From Pegea sp. RAD2-039 (lineage: Eukaryota; Chordata; Thaliacea; Salpida; Salpidae): 64,000 nt of DNA. A model generated the notes under the pieces. The model was not told the origin of the DNA, searched no databases, and was given only the letters and a program-made list of their open reading frames with translations. Made by a program: the position numbers and the translations under genes. Position 1 is the first letter of the stretch. Each line of letters starts with the position of its first letter. Below are positions 26,220 to 38,531 of this stretch, in pieces. The stretch is from assembly GCA_034620365.1 (NCBI GenBank), contig JAQGEQ010000011.1, positions 992,001 to 1,056,000 on the forward strand. The letters are read 5' to 3'.

Positions 26220-27261
26220 TGTAAATTGGAAAGTTTATCAAAAGCTAAATTTTAAACTAGCAAGAAACAAAATTATTTTTGGATCAAAATGGTGATGCAA
26301 TGATAATTCCGTGTTTCAATAACTCAGCTTTATATAAAAGTCTTTCAAAAAAATTACTGCAGAGTCCTATTTTAATTTAAAAATCTGTACACAATTTTAT
26401 AAGTAAAGTAATTCAACTAACTCAATAAAGTTTGCAAACTTTTAAGTATTATCTAATTTGACTAAACTTTTGATCAACTTAATGATTAATTATCACCTTA
26501 TTTAAAATGTTTCATATTTATTTTCAGAACTATTTACATGGACTTTAGAATAGTAATTTATGACAATATCTACAAACTTCTTTTTCTCCAACAAGTATTA
26601 AATAATAAAAACAACCCATTTAAAGTTAATCATAAATATAGGTTACTCAATTGGTAAACAGTTCATATTCTGGTGCTAATTAAGTTTGTTTGGGCCCTGT
26701 GTACGGTATTTAGTCTTGCTAAAATAATTTTCATACTTATTAAGTGAAACTGTTTACCAATAAACCCAAGTTAAGAAAAGTTATCTCTAAAAATATATTG
26801 TATCATCCGGGCTAAAAGGACATCAGCCATAAAAAAGTAGAAACTCATGTGAAAGTGTAAGCAAAAAATTGTTTAAAATTGTTGAATTGGTGGTTTTTAA
26901 CATGCATTGTGGAATATATATTTACATCATCACCCTCTGTGTAGGATTTGCTAATCAAACAAGCTCTCCACTAATCATTGTGTTGCAAAAAGTTTAAATC
27001 AAGAAGAAAACTGAATTTAACATCACAGATGAAGGAAGTATTCTGGTAAATAAAAGAGAATGTAATAGTTTTCAATGATGTAACCATAATATAACATTTG
27101 ATTACAAATTATGGAAGAATAAGAACAAATTAGAAAATGTTTGTTGAAATGGAAATTAATTGGCAAATTATTAATTAAAAGTCAATTATCAACTATCATC
27201 AGTATCAGCGATGACAGCAGCTTACAGTTGTTTATTTATTTTTTTAGGCAAGAGGTTTTAG
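26220..27261. other. Intergenic DNA with a short inverted repeat
   Basis: This stretch separates the divergent SDR and fatty-acid-binding protein genes and should hold both promoters. A perfect 14-bp inverted repeat (ATTGGTAAACAGTT at 26650-26663, its complement at 26748-26761) is the only structure noted. An acceptor-like T-run plus AG at about 27240-27248 suggests a 5' UTR intron of the downstream gene. Confidence 0.4.
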
Positions 27262-27830
27262 ATGTCTTCATCTCCAATTTTCGGCAGCTGGAAATTATCT
27301 TCCAGTGATAATTTTGAAAGCTATATGGTTGAGCTAGGTTTGAGTTGATACCACTAGCAGTTCAACCATGTATTTTTCGTGTAGGAGTAAATATTATCCT
27401 CCGCAAAGCAGCAGCAGGTCTTTCATCAACTTCAACAATCAGTGATGAAGGTAATGGTTCCATCCGCATCGCTACTACGAGCACTTTTAGAAGCTCTGAC
27501 GTCACGTTTATTCTCGACAAGGAAATTGAGGAAAAAACGATGGACGGACGCCACTGTAAAGTGAGATGAAACAGAGAGATAGTCGTATGTGCAAGCAGAG
27601 ACTTTTTTGCTCAGAGCATACTAAAATGGAACGGAAATAACGAGTTGGATCAAGTGCAGACATGGGAGAATGGTCATAAGAAGTCCAGTTTGAAGTGGAC
27701 ATATGAAGATGGTGATAAGATGGTGCTGGTAAATTAGGAACAGATATTTTGATAAAAACATAAATTGTTTTCATTTTAGTATCTTGAATATAATGGAGTG
27801 AAGGCTGTTCGAGTTCATGAACGTATTTAA
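27262..27830 (+). CDS. Fatty-acid-binding protein (intracellular lipid-binding protein family)
   Basis: Four exons: 27262-27337, 27385-27560, 27615-27728, 27780-27830, giving 138 residues, close to the 130-135 typical of the family. The start MSSSPIFGSWKLSSSDNFES matches the FABP N-terminal signature (xGxWKLxxSxNFxxY). The middle has STFRSSDVTFILDKEIEE and the end is VKAVRVHERI. The exon number and positions match the classic animal FABP gene. The product should be a ten-strand beta-clam that carries fatty acids or retinoids in the cytosol. The usual Arg-x-Tyr ligand-carboxylate pair near the C-terminus reads Arg-Val-His here, so Tyr is replaced. A TGACGTCA word is in exon 2 (27497). A poly(A) signal AATAAA lies at 28024-28029. 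Confidence 0.9.
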
Positions 27831-28981
27831 GTTACAATTTATGTGTATTCAGTTTTGTTTATATTTATAATTTGATAATATGTTGTCTGATTATGTAGTT
27901 AATGAATCATTATTTTTAATCTTGTTCAACAAATTAATAATTAAGGTTTATATGAATTCTGCAGTATCATTAGTTTGTGATCGACCAGATATACTGTTTG
28001 TGCAATTATATATTTCACTGAATAATAAAGATTAAAACTTATTATAGTTGGATACATAGTTGTCATTTTTACCATTGTTAAAATAATTTTTTTTTAATAT
28101 TAGCCACCAACTAATTTTAAACCATTTGATATAGTTTCAGTTTGTTAAAGAAAATTTGAGTTAATTTGGTTTTATTTTTGCTAAGTTTAGCTAAACCCTA
28201 TTAAAATTTATTAACAAACCGATGTTATTTACAAATGTTTTTTTTTGTTTGAATATATATAAATACCACTTTAAAATTTAACAATTATGATTAATTCTAA
28301 AAATTTATTGCTACTTAAGCAACAAAACTTTGATGGTTTTTTTTTTATACAAATTTTTTTGAAGTTTTTATTTGACTTGAAAGTTGTTTTTTTAGGCTGT
28401 ATTTTTAAGCTTGTAAAAATACTAATTACAGTTATGCAGAAAAAACATTGTTTCTATTTTTGAAAGCTTTGTTAGGAGAAAAAAATAATTATAGAACATT
28501 GCTTTTAAAAACATTTTTAGTTGTTAATAAAATTCAAAGTTTCAAACACAAATTTTCATTGAAAATTATATCTTAAATAAATTACTGGACTTTTTTGACC
28601 ATATTCAAGTAAAGTCTAAGTAAACATCTGAATAACTATTTTAAATAAAAGCTTTAAAGATATTTATATGCAGAAATTTGTACTATTTTAATATTACTAA
28701 AGTTTTATTTTTATAAATTTCCTTTTTTTTTACAAGACTGCTGGTTTTCAGTTTATAAAATGAGTAAACTTTTTAGTTGAAATATGCACATCCGTTATGG
28801 AAACGTAATTGAACAGCGTCAGATATAATTTAGAGAGTGATAAATTAATGATAAATTATTTTAGAAAAATGATTTTATGTTTTTAAAACTTCATCAGATT
28901 CTTTATTTGTTTTTGTCAATGAACGGGAACTTTATTTAAACAATTTTAAAGTCCTTTTATTAAAAAGTGATTTTTGAGGAT
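27831..28981. other. A/T-rich intergenic DNA
   Basis: This holds the FABP 3' UTR and poly(A) signal, then low-complexity A/T sequence with no supported gene up to the Rho GTPase start. Confidence 0.5.
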
Positions 28982-30031
28982 ATGAATGCTTCTGATGTAA
29001 GTTAAATTTTAACATTCGACTAATAAGAAAAATTAAATACTTAGCTAAAATAATAGTTGAAATGGTTCTAGTTTTATCAAATTTCATTATCTTTCTATTA
29101 TTTGTGCTTTCTTAAACTGTTTTATTTATTTCTATCGCTCATTCATTATTTCTCTATCAGTCAAATCGTCACTTCTTCCCATTTAAAACAAACTATGATA
29201 TAAGTTTACTATAGATTTAAATCAACTTATTTTCAAAGAATCAAAGTGCAAAGGGCAAAAACGGTAATGCTTTTAATAGAAACTCATATAAATAAATATC
29301 ACAAACAAATAAATATTAAATGAAAAAATATTATGAAATTTGCTAACTTCTAACATAAAATTTGTTAATCGAAATATTTGGTAGAAAAACTCGTTGAAAA
29401 TTGTAGTAGTTGGAGACGGAGAAGTGGGAAAAACTTGTATGTGTATCGTTTATTCGACAGGAAAGTTCCCAGATGGCTATATACCAACTGTGTTCGACAA
29501 CCACGTCGTCCCGACTTTGGTAGACGATAAAACTATAACTGTAACGCTATTTGACACTGCTGGTCAAGAAGCATATGACAGGTTGCAGTTGTAGACGCTT
29601 TGTATGTATGCTTTATAATTAACTTTTTTTATTTATTTAGGTTGCGCCCTCTTTCCTATACCAACTCTGACGTCATTCTTGTCTGTTTTTCGGTGCTTTC
29701 ACGAAATAGCTTTGTTAATGTGGAACGAAAATGGATTCCAGAAGTAAAGCACTACTGTCCAAATGCGCGTCTTTTTATAGTTGGTACTAAAGTTGACTTA
29801 CGGAATAAAGAAACTTCTCTAAAGTAAAGTAGAAACTACTGAAAGTTGCTTTGTTGAAACTGGTATTGTAGGTTTGAGGACGGTCGACAGTTAGCTGAAA
29901 GAGTTCAGGCTGTCGCTTATTTTGAATGCTCGTCCATTACTAAGACTGGATTAAAGGAGATTTTTGACTCTTCAATCAAATCTGTTTTATACGAGACGAA
30001 GGAGAAGAAAGAAAAATGTTCACTCATGTGA
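28982..30031 (+). CDS. Divergent Rho-family small GTPase lacking the Rho insert
   Basis: Four exons: 28982-28996, 29385-29581, 29641-29823, 29872-30031, giving 184 residues. G1 is GDGEVGKT, switch I is YIPTVFDNH, switch II is [17 protein letters not shown]4 is GTKVD and G5 is ECSS. The C-terminus is a polybasic KEKKEK followed by CSLM, a CaaX box; Met at the last position would favour farnesylation by the usual rule. Between DLR and ECS there are 24 residues against 35 in Rac1, so the Rho-specific insert helix is missing. Glu18 stands where Rac1 has Ala13 beside the P-loop glycines. The first exon codes for only five residues; it was chosen because it gives an ATG, a GTAAGT donor and the correct phase. 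Subfamily (Rac, Cdc42 or Rho) is not clear. Confidence 0.85.
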
Positions 30032-32858
30032 TTGGTGCCAGTCTTAATTAGTCACTTTGTAACAAGTTTTTCTAAAATCAGATAGAATTAAATTTAGTTC
30101 AAACAAATTTTTTTTATAAAAGTATAATTTTATTTAGAAAATTTGTTTTACCTTGGTTTTTTCTTCCTTATCACGTTTAATTTTTTTCTATTTATCTAAT
30201 TTTCGTTTTGATTGCCTTCGAAAAAACTTTTTGAAAATAATAAACAAAGCTTTCTTATTCCAACAAAAACATTAGTTTTTATCACAAATGCAAAATAATA
30301 ACGAAAGTACAGCAAGTAGATATTCAACAAAAAATAAACTTTTATTTTTTATCGGCTTGGAAAATTTATCAAAATTTAATAAGAGAAAACAGATTTCTGA
30401 TTGAAAAAAATCTATTTCGATGACCATGAAATTAGCATAAATTATGATAAATTAAGCAACCCAGTAGTAAAAAAACAATCTAAGTCATAAAAAACTAATT
30501 TGTTGATTATAGAGAAACTGAATACTTAAATTCGTGTTATTTTTTAAGATATTCTTTAATTGGATGGTGATTATTTAATTAAAAGTTGACTGTCAGCCAT
30601 ACTTTAAGTATTGAAAGCTTCATAGAATGACAACAACCATAAAGAAACCCATTTCTGATTAATAACTTATACTTTATTGATCTAGTTATTGTTAGCCCAG
30701 TACTACTTTACTCAGTAGTCTTTAGTAAATCATTAAATTTTGAACTATTTATATAAAGTAATTGAAGAAAGAAATAATTTTAAGGTCTGGGCATATTTCT
30801 TACCACTAGTTGAAGAAATTCTTTCAGTACCACCAGAAGTCTGATTTTTGGAAATAAGTTCGTTACGACACAAATTGACATCAAAACAAAATAATATTGT
30901 AGTTAAAAATAGTTTTAAAATAAAGTATGGAAGAAATATGATTTTATTTCAATATTTTATTTGCGGTAATTTCTACCAAAAGTATCTATGAATAGCTTAG
31001 CTAATCTGAGTTAAATGGTTTAAAAATAAATAAGAATGAATTTTTAATGATATTTTTATAAGAGTTAAACAAAGATAAGATATTTGCCATTAAGCATAAT
31101 TATAATTGATATTTGGATTGCAAACTAGTTTCAAGTTGGTGAAAACTGATTGATTACTATGAATTAAATACCATGTAAAACGCAGATCATAGTAGTTATC
31201 TGTTGGTACAATCCTTTTTAAATGTAGTTGCACGAAAGATCATTTTTTCGTTTAGGAATACTTTAATTATATTTAATTTATTCTAAGAATAAAAACGAAA
31301 CTCAAATTCCTCAATGAACACTTTTTAAAGTCTTATTGTCGTTACATTAGTGGTGAAAGTAAAAAATATATCTGAAGAATAAATATCTGATTCTCGCTGT
31401 AAAAATATTTTACAGTAAGTAAATAAATCTAAATTAATAAAACTTTGATTAACTGTTTTAATACATTTGAAATTGCTTTTGTCTCGTTTTCACATTGTGT
31501 ATAGATTTTACTTTATATAACTCGTACCGAACCTGTATAAAGTCAAATTATTTAATGTATTAACTAAACTTACATTCTTATATTTAAACTATATTTTTCG
31601 CTTTTTAGCAGCTTTATAAAATTATCTCTTATATTTAGTTTTGTTTTAAATTATAGATTTATAGGAATTATTTTTATCTATGCAAGTTATGTATAAAAAA
31701 TGTTACATTCTCGTGTTACTCAAGTTGATGTTGAACACTTTTATTCTTACCTTAATTGTCATTTTAAAACTTTGATTCTTTTTATATCGTTTACATTTTA
31801 TGTAATTATGTACTATTATACTGTGCGAGAACTCTCCAACTGCCATGTGGTACATCTATTCTTTATTCTATATCTCCATCTGCTCATTTTAACACCCTTC
31901 TTTGCGTTTAGTATGATTAATAGACAACAATTCTAATTTCCTAAATTTACTTTTTTCTAGTATTGATCTAAAGCTTTTTTTCATTAAATCATAGAAAATA
32001 ATTTTTTTTATTAAATATTTCCTATTTATGCTTGATTTTAAACTATCTTGAAAAATAAAGTAGTACGTTACTTTTCTTTTACAGTTAAATGCAAAAAGGT
32101 TGGGAATCACTAGTTATATATCTTGCATTTTCATTATTTATTTTATTGAATTTTTACCAAATTAGTTGTAGCAATTAAACTTTTTTCTTATCATAAAATT
32201 ACTTCAAATTTGCTTTCTAATAAATGCTTATTTATTTTTAATAATTAGGTTTTTGATTTATGTTATAATTTTTTTCTATCAAATCTTATAAACTTTTAAA
32301 GCTTTAGTATTAACTACTTAGCTTTAGTATTATATTTTATTAATCTGTTTACCAAGCTATACACATAAAGTTTAAATTTAGCATTTAATGTTTATATAGC
32401 TTGAAGAGATATTGAAAATTTGGTTTTATTTTCTGTTATTTCAAAAATTTTAAAGATTATGCAGTCTAATATCAAATTTCAAGAAGTAACATAGATATAA
32501 ATCTTGAGATATTTTGATTTATAAATTAAATTTAAAAAATCTTTGTTTATATCTTTGTTTTTGCATGAGTTTTTAGACTTTTCAAACTTCTGAAAAGATT
32601 AGAATTGTATATCATGCAAAAAAGATTAATATTCTATAATTACTAAATGTATAGATAAATAATTACTATTTGTTTATGAGTTTTAATTTAAAATGATTTT
32701 GCCATATCTTTGTATATAATTTAACTTTTGATTAATGCAAAAAATAACTTTATATTTTAAAATATTATTTGTTTTGTAAGGTATTTTGTAAAATTTTGTT
32801 TTTTCTCATAGAAATCATTAATCTTGTTTAATTTATTGAATCTGTTAGATCTGCACAG
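30032..32858. other. A/T-rich intergenic DNA, no gene recognised
   Basis: About 2.8 kb. A 78-codon hydrophobic frame at 31700-31936 has no family resemblance and the composition of translated A/T-rich DNA. I see nothing else. Confidence 0.45.
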
Positions 32859-33784
32859 ATGTCATTGAATGCTTTTCCTACTAAGGATGCTTTTCCTACT
32901 AAAGATGCTTTTCCTACTAATGATGACTACTTTTTCCCGGGAGAATCTGTAGTTTTTAAAATTTATCCAGACATAATCTTAAAAGGAGAAGTGGTAGCAT
33001 TTGACCATGACACTCAAATGATATTTTTAAGTAAATTTATTTCTATAAATTTGTAAATATAATTAATTTTTACCGTTATATTATATTTTTAGAGGGACCT
33101 GCTTCTAATGGCAAAAGCCATTTAAATGATTTAATTTGGATAAATCTTCGATTTGCTTATGCAATTGTAAATCCCCAAAAATGTGGAAACAAAGAAAATC
33201 CTCCTAAAAAGATTAATCATGATGAAAATAGGGTAAATTTACTAAAGTGATATCTAAAAAAGTTTATTTATCCTTATATAAATGATAAATTAATTTTGTT
33301 TTTTAAGAAATTATATAGATTTTTTATATGCTCACTAATTTCACTTTTTTAGCCATTAGCTAAAATTGCAGGATTAGCTAAACTTCAGTTTAAAAAGGAA
33401 TTAAGACTCAAAGTTGCAAAAGCTTTTTCTGGTGGTATGACTAAAGATGGCATAGAATTATACTTGTACATCGAAAGAATGTAAGTTGGCCATATGTAAA
33501 GATGATCAAATTGATTAATTTTTGAATTACAGCTGCAATGACGCTGTTATACATGACAATACCATTGTAATAATGAATCAAATAAAAATCGAACATCCGT
33601 ATCTGGCGAGCGATTGCTCATGTAACTCTTCTAGCGGTAGTGAAGATAATGATGATAAGCTTTCCCGAGTTCAAACCATGGTTAGTAGATAATTACAGCA
33701 CTAATAAAATTGAGTAAATTGTTTTAACTAAAGGTCAAACGATTTTATGAAGAAAGAGATAAGAAGACATCTGATTCAACATAA
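32859..33784 (+). CDS. LSM12: LSM12 homologue
   Basis: Five exons: 32859-33030, 33093-33232, 33353-33480, 33533-33680, 33734-33784, giving 212 residues (human LSM12 195). An N-terminal Sm-like/Lsm domain has the diagnostic GEVVAFDHDTQMIFLK (human GEVVAFDYQSKMLALK) followed by NDLIWINL. The C-terminal anticodon-binding-like domain runs from PLAKIAGLAKL through DGIELYLYIERICNDAVIHDNTIVIMNQI. LSM12 proteins associate with ataxin-2 and mRNA in vertebrates and in the fly clock; it should act in mRNA regulation in the cytoplasm. The N-terminus carries three in-frame copies of a hexapeptide, AFPTKD, absent from the vertebrate protein. An acidic serine loop (SCNSSSGSEDNDD) precedes the last helix. 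Confidence 0.92.
32871..32924 (+). repeat. Three tandem 18-bp units coding AFPTKD
   Basis: Three copies at 32871, 32889 and 32907 differ at one or two bases and code AFPTKD, AFPTKD and AFPTND. They directly follow MSLN at the start of the LSM12 protein. Confidence 0.95.
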
Positions 33785-34122
33785 CTAGTATTCAGGACTG
33801 ATGGAACCTTTCATAGTGTTATTGTTTGAAAGTCATACTCTAGATCATTTTATTAAATTTTGGGAATTTATAAATGTTGTTTGATGTCTTATGCTTAAGA
33901 TAGATAGTATTTGTTTGACAGTTTCACAGTTTTTGGTGATTATAAAACTACTTAAAATAATTATATAATTAATTGATGAAGGGATATTCTCTACGAAGAT
34001 AGATAGAATTAAATGTAAAAAAATAGAAGATTCCCAGTTTTAAATTTATGAAAAAAGACACAAAAAATCCGAATAAAAACAACAAGAAAACACAACAATC
34101 GAGCAACAACATTAATCACTCT
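33785..34122. other. Convergent 3' spacer
   Basis: About 340 bp between the 3' ends of LSM12 (+) and the LAMP-like gene (-). No gene is seen. Confidence 0.5.
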
Positions 34123-35759
34123 TCAACTAGCTTCATCGACAACGACTTTGACTGGCTTTGTGGCGACAGGAAAGCAGGGAATCCTACTTCGATAATGATT
34201 GATCAGAAGAAAGATGATAAAATAAAGAGCAGGCAGAAGAATGACAAGGATATGAGCGAGCCAAACATTGCTGAAAAGAGATAATAAAAGTCAATAGGGA
34301 GAAAAAAACAATTATGAAACACTTACTCGCAAAATTGAGGATCAGAAAAGTATTGTTGGTCGGATACAAGAAAAGGTTGAACCATGATAGTAAAGAAGCT
34401 AATTTGGACCTTTCTACCAGTTGAATTATTCTTCACATGAAATTGAACATCAATTTGTTTATTACTACATTGATATGAGCGATGCAAATTGATACCACTC
34501 TTAACAGGGCCAGCAACTGAACTAATATCAGCTGAGGAAGCTTCTGCTTCAAAAGGGGGTAAATGTAAACTTCCATTTAACTTTTTCCAATCAGAAACAA
34601 GCAAGTGAAAGTTGGTGATAGTCCAGCTACCAACATCACATCTATAAACAATTATCACAAAATATATATTAGTGGCAAGGAGTTTTTAATTATTTGATTT
34701 TAATATCTTTATTATCAGTTAAGAATTATAAACGATACAAAAAGTATTTTTAATTTAACAAATCAATAATAATTTCTAACTAATTTTTTGAGTATCATCA
34801 ACAAATCACCTATCACAATAAGTCATTTTGCTAGTATGTTTTATAATAGTATCCCTTGCAAATAAGATGTTTAGTTGAATTCCATAAAAGTTAAGAGCAA
34901 GGAAGGACTTAAAATCAAGATCACAGTAACTCCCAGAGGTTGATATTTCATCAGGATTTTCAGGAATTGCAACTTTATAAGTTTCTCTAAATAAAAAAAA
35001 CAAACAAAATCTATTCATAATCCAATTGAAGTTACATTATATTACATATCGTTATTATAGCTGAAAAATATTTAAAAAACAGCTTTCCAAAGGTGAATAA
35101 GACTTTAATATAGACAAAGGCTTTCTATGTAAGTTAATTAGGATTAAAAACCAATGTTTCAATTAGCCTTAATTGGACTTATAGTTAACTTATCAAAAAA
35201 TGGAGATATTTAAATAGTATACTTATTAATCATAATATAAAAATACAATTATAAGATACTTAAATATCAAAGCTTTTAACAATAAGATTATACTTAGTTC
35301 ATCTCAAATCTTGCTCTTGGCTTTCAAATTCTAATCTCTGTTCTTTATTCAAAAATAATCTTTCAATCTGCTTGAACTGCTCAAAAAACTTGTTTCATAA
35401 ATTCTTCATACCGTAATTTACATAAACTCTAATTTTAATAATTTACTTTTTAAATCTAGAAGGTATATTTAATATATGTTTATATATATATTCATAAAAC
35501 TAAATAATGAGAACCAAAAGATTGTAATAAATATTAATTAATTCACTATCCAGAAAAAATCAATAACTTACCCATTGATGTTAATAATAATATTTGCTTC
35601 CAAGGTGGCAATCAAACAAGGTTTGACTGTTTGAGTATTTTGGAAGTCTATAGAGGTAACTACAATTTTAGCTTTATTACTAGACACAATACTTGCTGCG
35701 TGTAGTTCTAAAAAAGCTAAAATACTCAGTAGAAAAAATTTCATAAGACGATAAGACAT
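34123..35759 (-). CDS. Single-domain LAMP/Ac45-like type I membrane protein
   Basis: Four exons: 35759-35572, 34986-34810, 34641-34327, 34270-34123, giving 275 residues. A signal peptide covers about 1-22. One luminal domain of the LAMP type has KPCLIATLEANIIININ near its start, a SGSYC motif, YQC and then SFFTIMVQPFLVSDQQYFSDPQFC, which resembles the last cysteine segment of LAMP and of the V-ATPase accessory subunit Ac45. A transmembrane helix lies at about 230-251. The cytosolic tail (NHYRSRIPCFPVATKPVKVVVDEAS minus ends) has no YxxPhi or dileucine lysosomal sorting signal that I can see. The fold family is reasonably secure; whether it is a lysosomal LAMP, a BAD-LAMP-like or an Ac45-like protein is not decided. 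Confidence 0.75.
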
Positions 35760-37095
35760 TTCTTCTTGTATTGTTTAAAGCATTTTGATGCAAAAAACCG
35801 ATAGATCAATAATGTGGAAACACATATACTGATACACGATTTAGTTGCTTACTATTTTTAACTTTCAATAACAATGCGCCACCCAACGACTAATGGTGAA
35901 AACAAACTGTCTTCTTTTGGACATATAGATTGAAGCACTCTTACTACTAACTCACATCAGGTAAAAATGTTAATGAGTAAAAATCAAACTCCAACAAGCT
36001 AACTAATAACTTTAAGTTAATAGCTTGTTGCAACGCAAAAACACAACTGATTATTCAACTTTCTGAATATGTCCTTTGACTCAGTTACAATAGAAATTGA
36101 TACTGAGCAAATTATAAACTATATTAATAACATTTGTAACAAAGATAACGTATACACAAAAGTGTTCAAATGTTTAAGCTTTACATTGCTTTACAAGTAT
36201 TTTAACTTTAACTAATTTATTTATAGGTAAATAAAATTAAATCTCTATCATGTGATCAAACGCCTTTCCTCAACAACCATTTTTTGAACAAAGACAATTA
36301 CTTAAAATTACTTGGATAAGAAAAATAATATAACAGTCAAATATTTTATTTACAATCAGATCAAAAAAGTCAGCTGGAAACACTCTTATCAATTATTTTT
36401 GCTTTCTAGAAATATGTTTAAAAATGATATCGCAAAAAATGTTTATGATGCTTATAATCATATAGATATTTAAATTACGATTAGTTTTAAGATATCAAAA
36501 TGAAGTGTTCTTTTAATCTAAGATCAATCAGAAATTATATTTATGATATTCAATACCTCAACACTTTTCAGTCTAACAACATACTCCTATCTAATTACGA
36601 TTAAATATTGTTTTTGCATCCAAAGCTTCACGCCCTTTTTATTTTGTGCAAACTTAAAAACCTCAATTGACTTAGAAGGGTTGAAAATCGTTTGAATTTA
36701 AGCGGTATTGATATTTATTGGAAACCTGATTATATAAAGATTTTTGAAAACGGTCGATTTTTCGAATTTGAAGTTTTTGTAGAACGCACAAATTTAGTAT
36801 TTTATATACGAGATGACATTGAAATGAATGACTAAGAATAACAATAGAAGTAAAAGGTTTATTCAATCAAGCCGTATAATAGAGTTTGAAAGAGATAGTA
36901 CTTGAAATGTGCTCGTAATAGTCTAGAAGCTTTTCTAACTATTAAAGGGAATATTTTTCGAAAAGAACATATCTTTACAAAAGCCTTTTATTTCGAATTT
37001 ACAAAAAACATTGAAATCTAAAGATTAAACAAAAAGTTTTCCTCAGCAAACTGCAAAACTACAATTGATAGAATCTGTTGTTAAAATATCAAAAT
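35760..37095. other. A/T-rich intergenic DNA
   Basis: About 1.3 kb lies upstream of the LAMP-like gene and downstream of the next minus-strand gene. It should contain the LAMP-like promoter. No coding exon is supported. Confidence 0.45.
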
Positions 37096-38531
37096 TTAAA
37101 AATTATTGTTTACTTCAATCAAAATAGAAGAAGCAAGACTATTGGCATAATCAGAAAGATTTAAAGAAGAAAAGTTAACATCAGAAGCCTTTCTTCGATT
37201 AACTGAAGGCAAGTTTTTCAACAAGTGATTGGAAATTGAAGGACATGAAACACATCGTTTGTTTCTTCTATTTATCATTGCTACAATTTAAAATAAAAAA
37301 AAAATCAAAATTTTGTTTATGACAATAATTAACATTTTAGAACTTTAACTATTCTTGTGACTTTATTGTTTATAATTACCTCTTTCAAACATCAATGAGT
37401 CACATTCTGCGTCATCTTCAAGAGTAGAGAGAGAATAGAGAAGTTGATCAGCAAAGTTATATAAGCCCCGAACAAAAGAATTTTCACAGATAGACTTTGG
37501 CGTTATAGCATCATTTGAGCTATAATGTATTTAGTTTAATTTTTAAATTTTTAAAAAAACTTTGACTGAGTTAATTTCGAAGCAAATGAATAAGTTAGTA
37601 TTCAAAATCAATACATTCCATCATTATTCAATTTTTCACTAAAAATAAAAGAAGTTTGAGTTAGGTAAAAAAACTCTCTAAATACTGATGCATAAATTAC
37701 TAAGATAATGTACAAGTATAACTAATAAACAAACCTGGTAACTTCACTATTTTTTCTTAGGCTGATATTTCGACTTTTAAAAGATGTACAAGATATCAAA
37801 CTACAAGAAGATGTTCTTCTAGAATTCATCTGAGATAAAAAACAAATGAAAATTTTGTTATGATGAAAATAAACTTCTCACCAAATTAGAATTGTTAGTT
37901 ACTCCAAGCGCTTTTATATCATCAGTTTTGACTTTTGAATTATCATATTTCTCACTGAAAAAATATCAACTTATAATTAATTACAAAACCTCTAAAAATA
38001 TACTAACAGAAAAGTAAATAATTAAATCAAATCTTACTCTGCATATAGAACATTATGTAGACATCTGTTTACAAATTGATGAGAAAAATCAATGAAAGGA
38101 TTCTTTTTTGATAAGCATTGATTGACTTCAACAAATATTTTTTCCATAAACTTATGAGAAAACTTTTCAACTTGTGCAGAGCCTTCACCAGACATTAATG
38201 AAATTGCATCATCAATAATAGAATTAGAAAGAAGATCACAATATTTATTTAAATGATCTTTTATTTTCCAGTCTTTTTCAGCAATACTATGTAAAGCAGC
38301 AGAAATTGTTTCATCAACAAAATTACTGCAAAACTGACCAACTTGTTCATTGAATACATCAATTGCAATATGCAGATTATTTTTTATTAAAGCTTCAACA
38401 TAATCCCCAATAACTTTATGATTGCCAAATTGATTGTTTTTATTATTCACATAATTCTTGATTTCAAACTCTTCAAATCCTTTATTAATAATTGTTTGGC
38501 AAAAACTTTCAGCAAACTTTGTCATAGACAT
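37096..38531 (-). CDS. Helix-rich protein, possible A-kinase anchoring protein
   Basis: Six exons: 38531-38038, 37954-37882, 37829-37735, 37638-37615, 37519-37380, 37280-37096, all in phase, 336 residues. It is not a family I can name with certainty. The N-terminal half has several amphipathic helices with an aromatic-xxx-Leu/Phe-xxx-Ile/Leu spacing: FAESFCQTIINKGFEEF, YVEALIKNNLHIAIDVF, FVDETISAALHSI, YCDLLSNSIIDDAISLM, FSHKFMEKIFVEV. The C-terminus ends in YANSLASSILIEV. Such helices resemble those of AKAP3/AKAP4/AKAP110-type anchors that bind the PKA RII dimer. The middle is Ser/Arg-rich with PKA-like sites (RRTSS, RRKAS). AKAP function is an inference. No signal peptide or membrane segment is present. 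Confidence 0.6.

Noticed and set aside
31700-31936. Hydrophobic 78-codon frame
   Set aside because: It is T-rich DNA translated into Phe/Leu/Tyr. No family resemblance, no splice partners.
34048-34284. Plus-strand 78-codon Lys/Asn-rich frame
   Set aside because: It is antisense to the last exon and intron of the LAMP-like gene, which has clear splice signals and a transmembrane helix.
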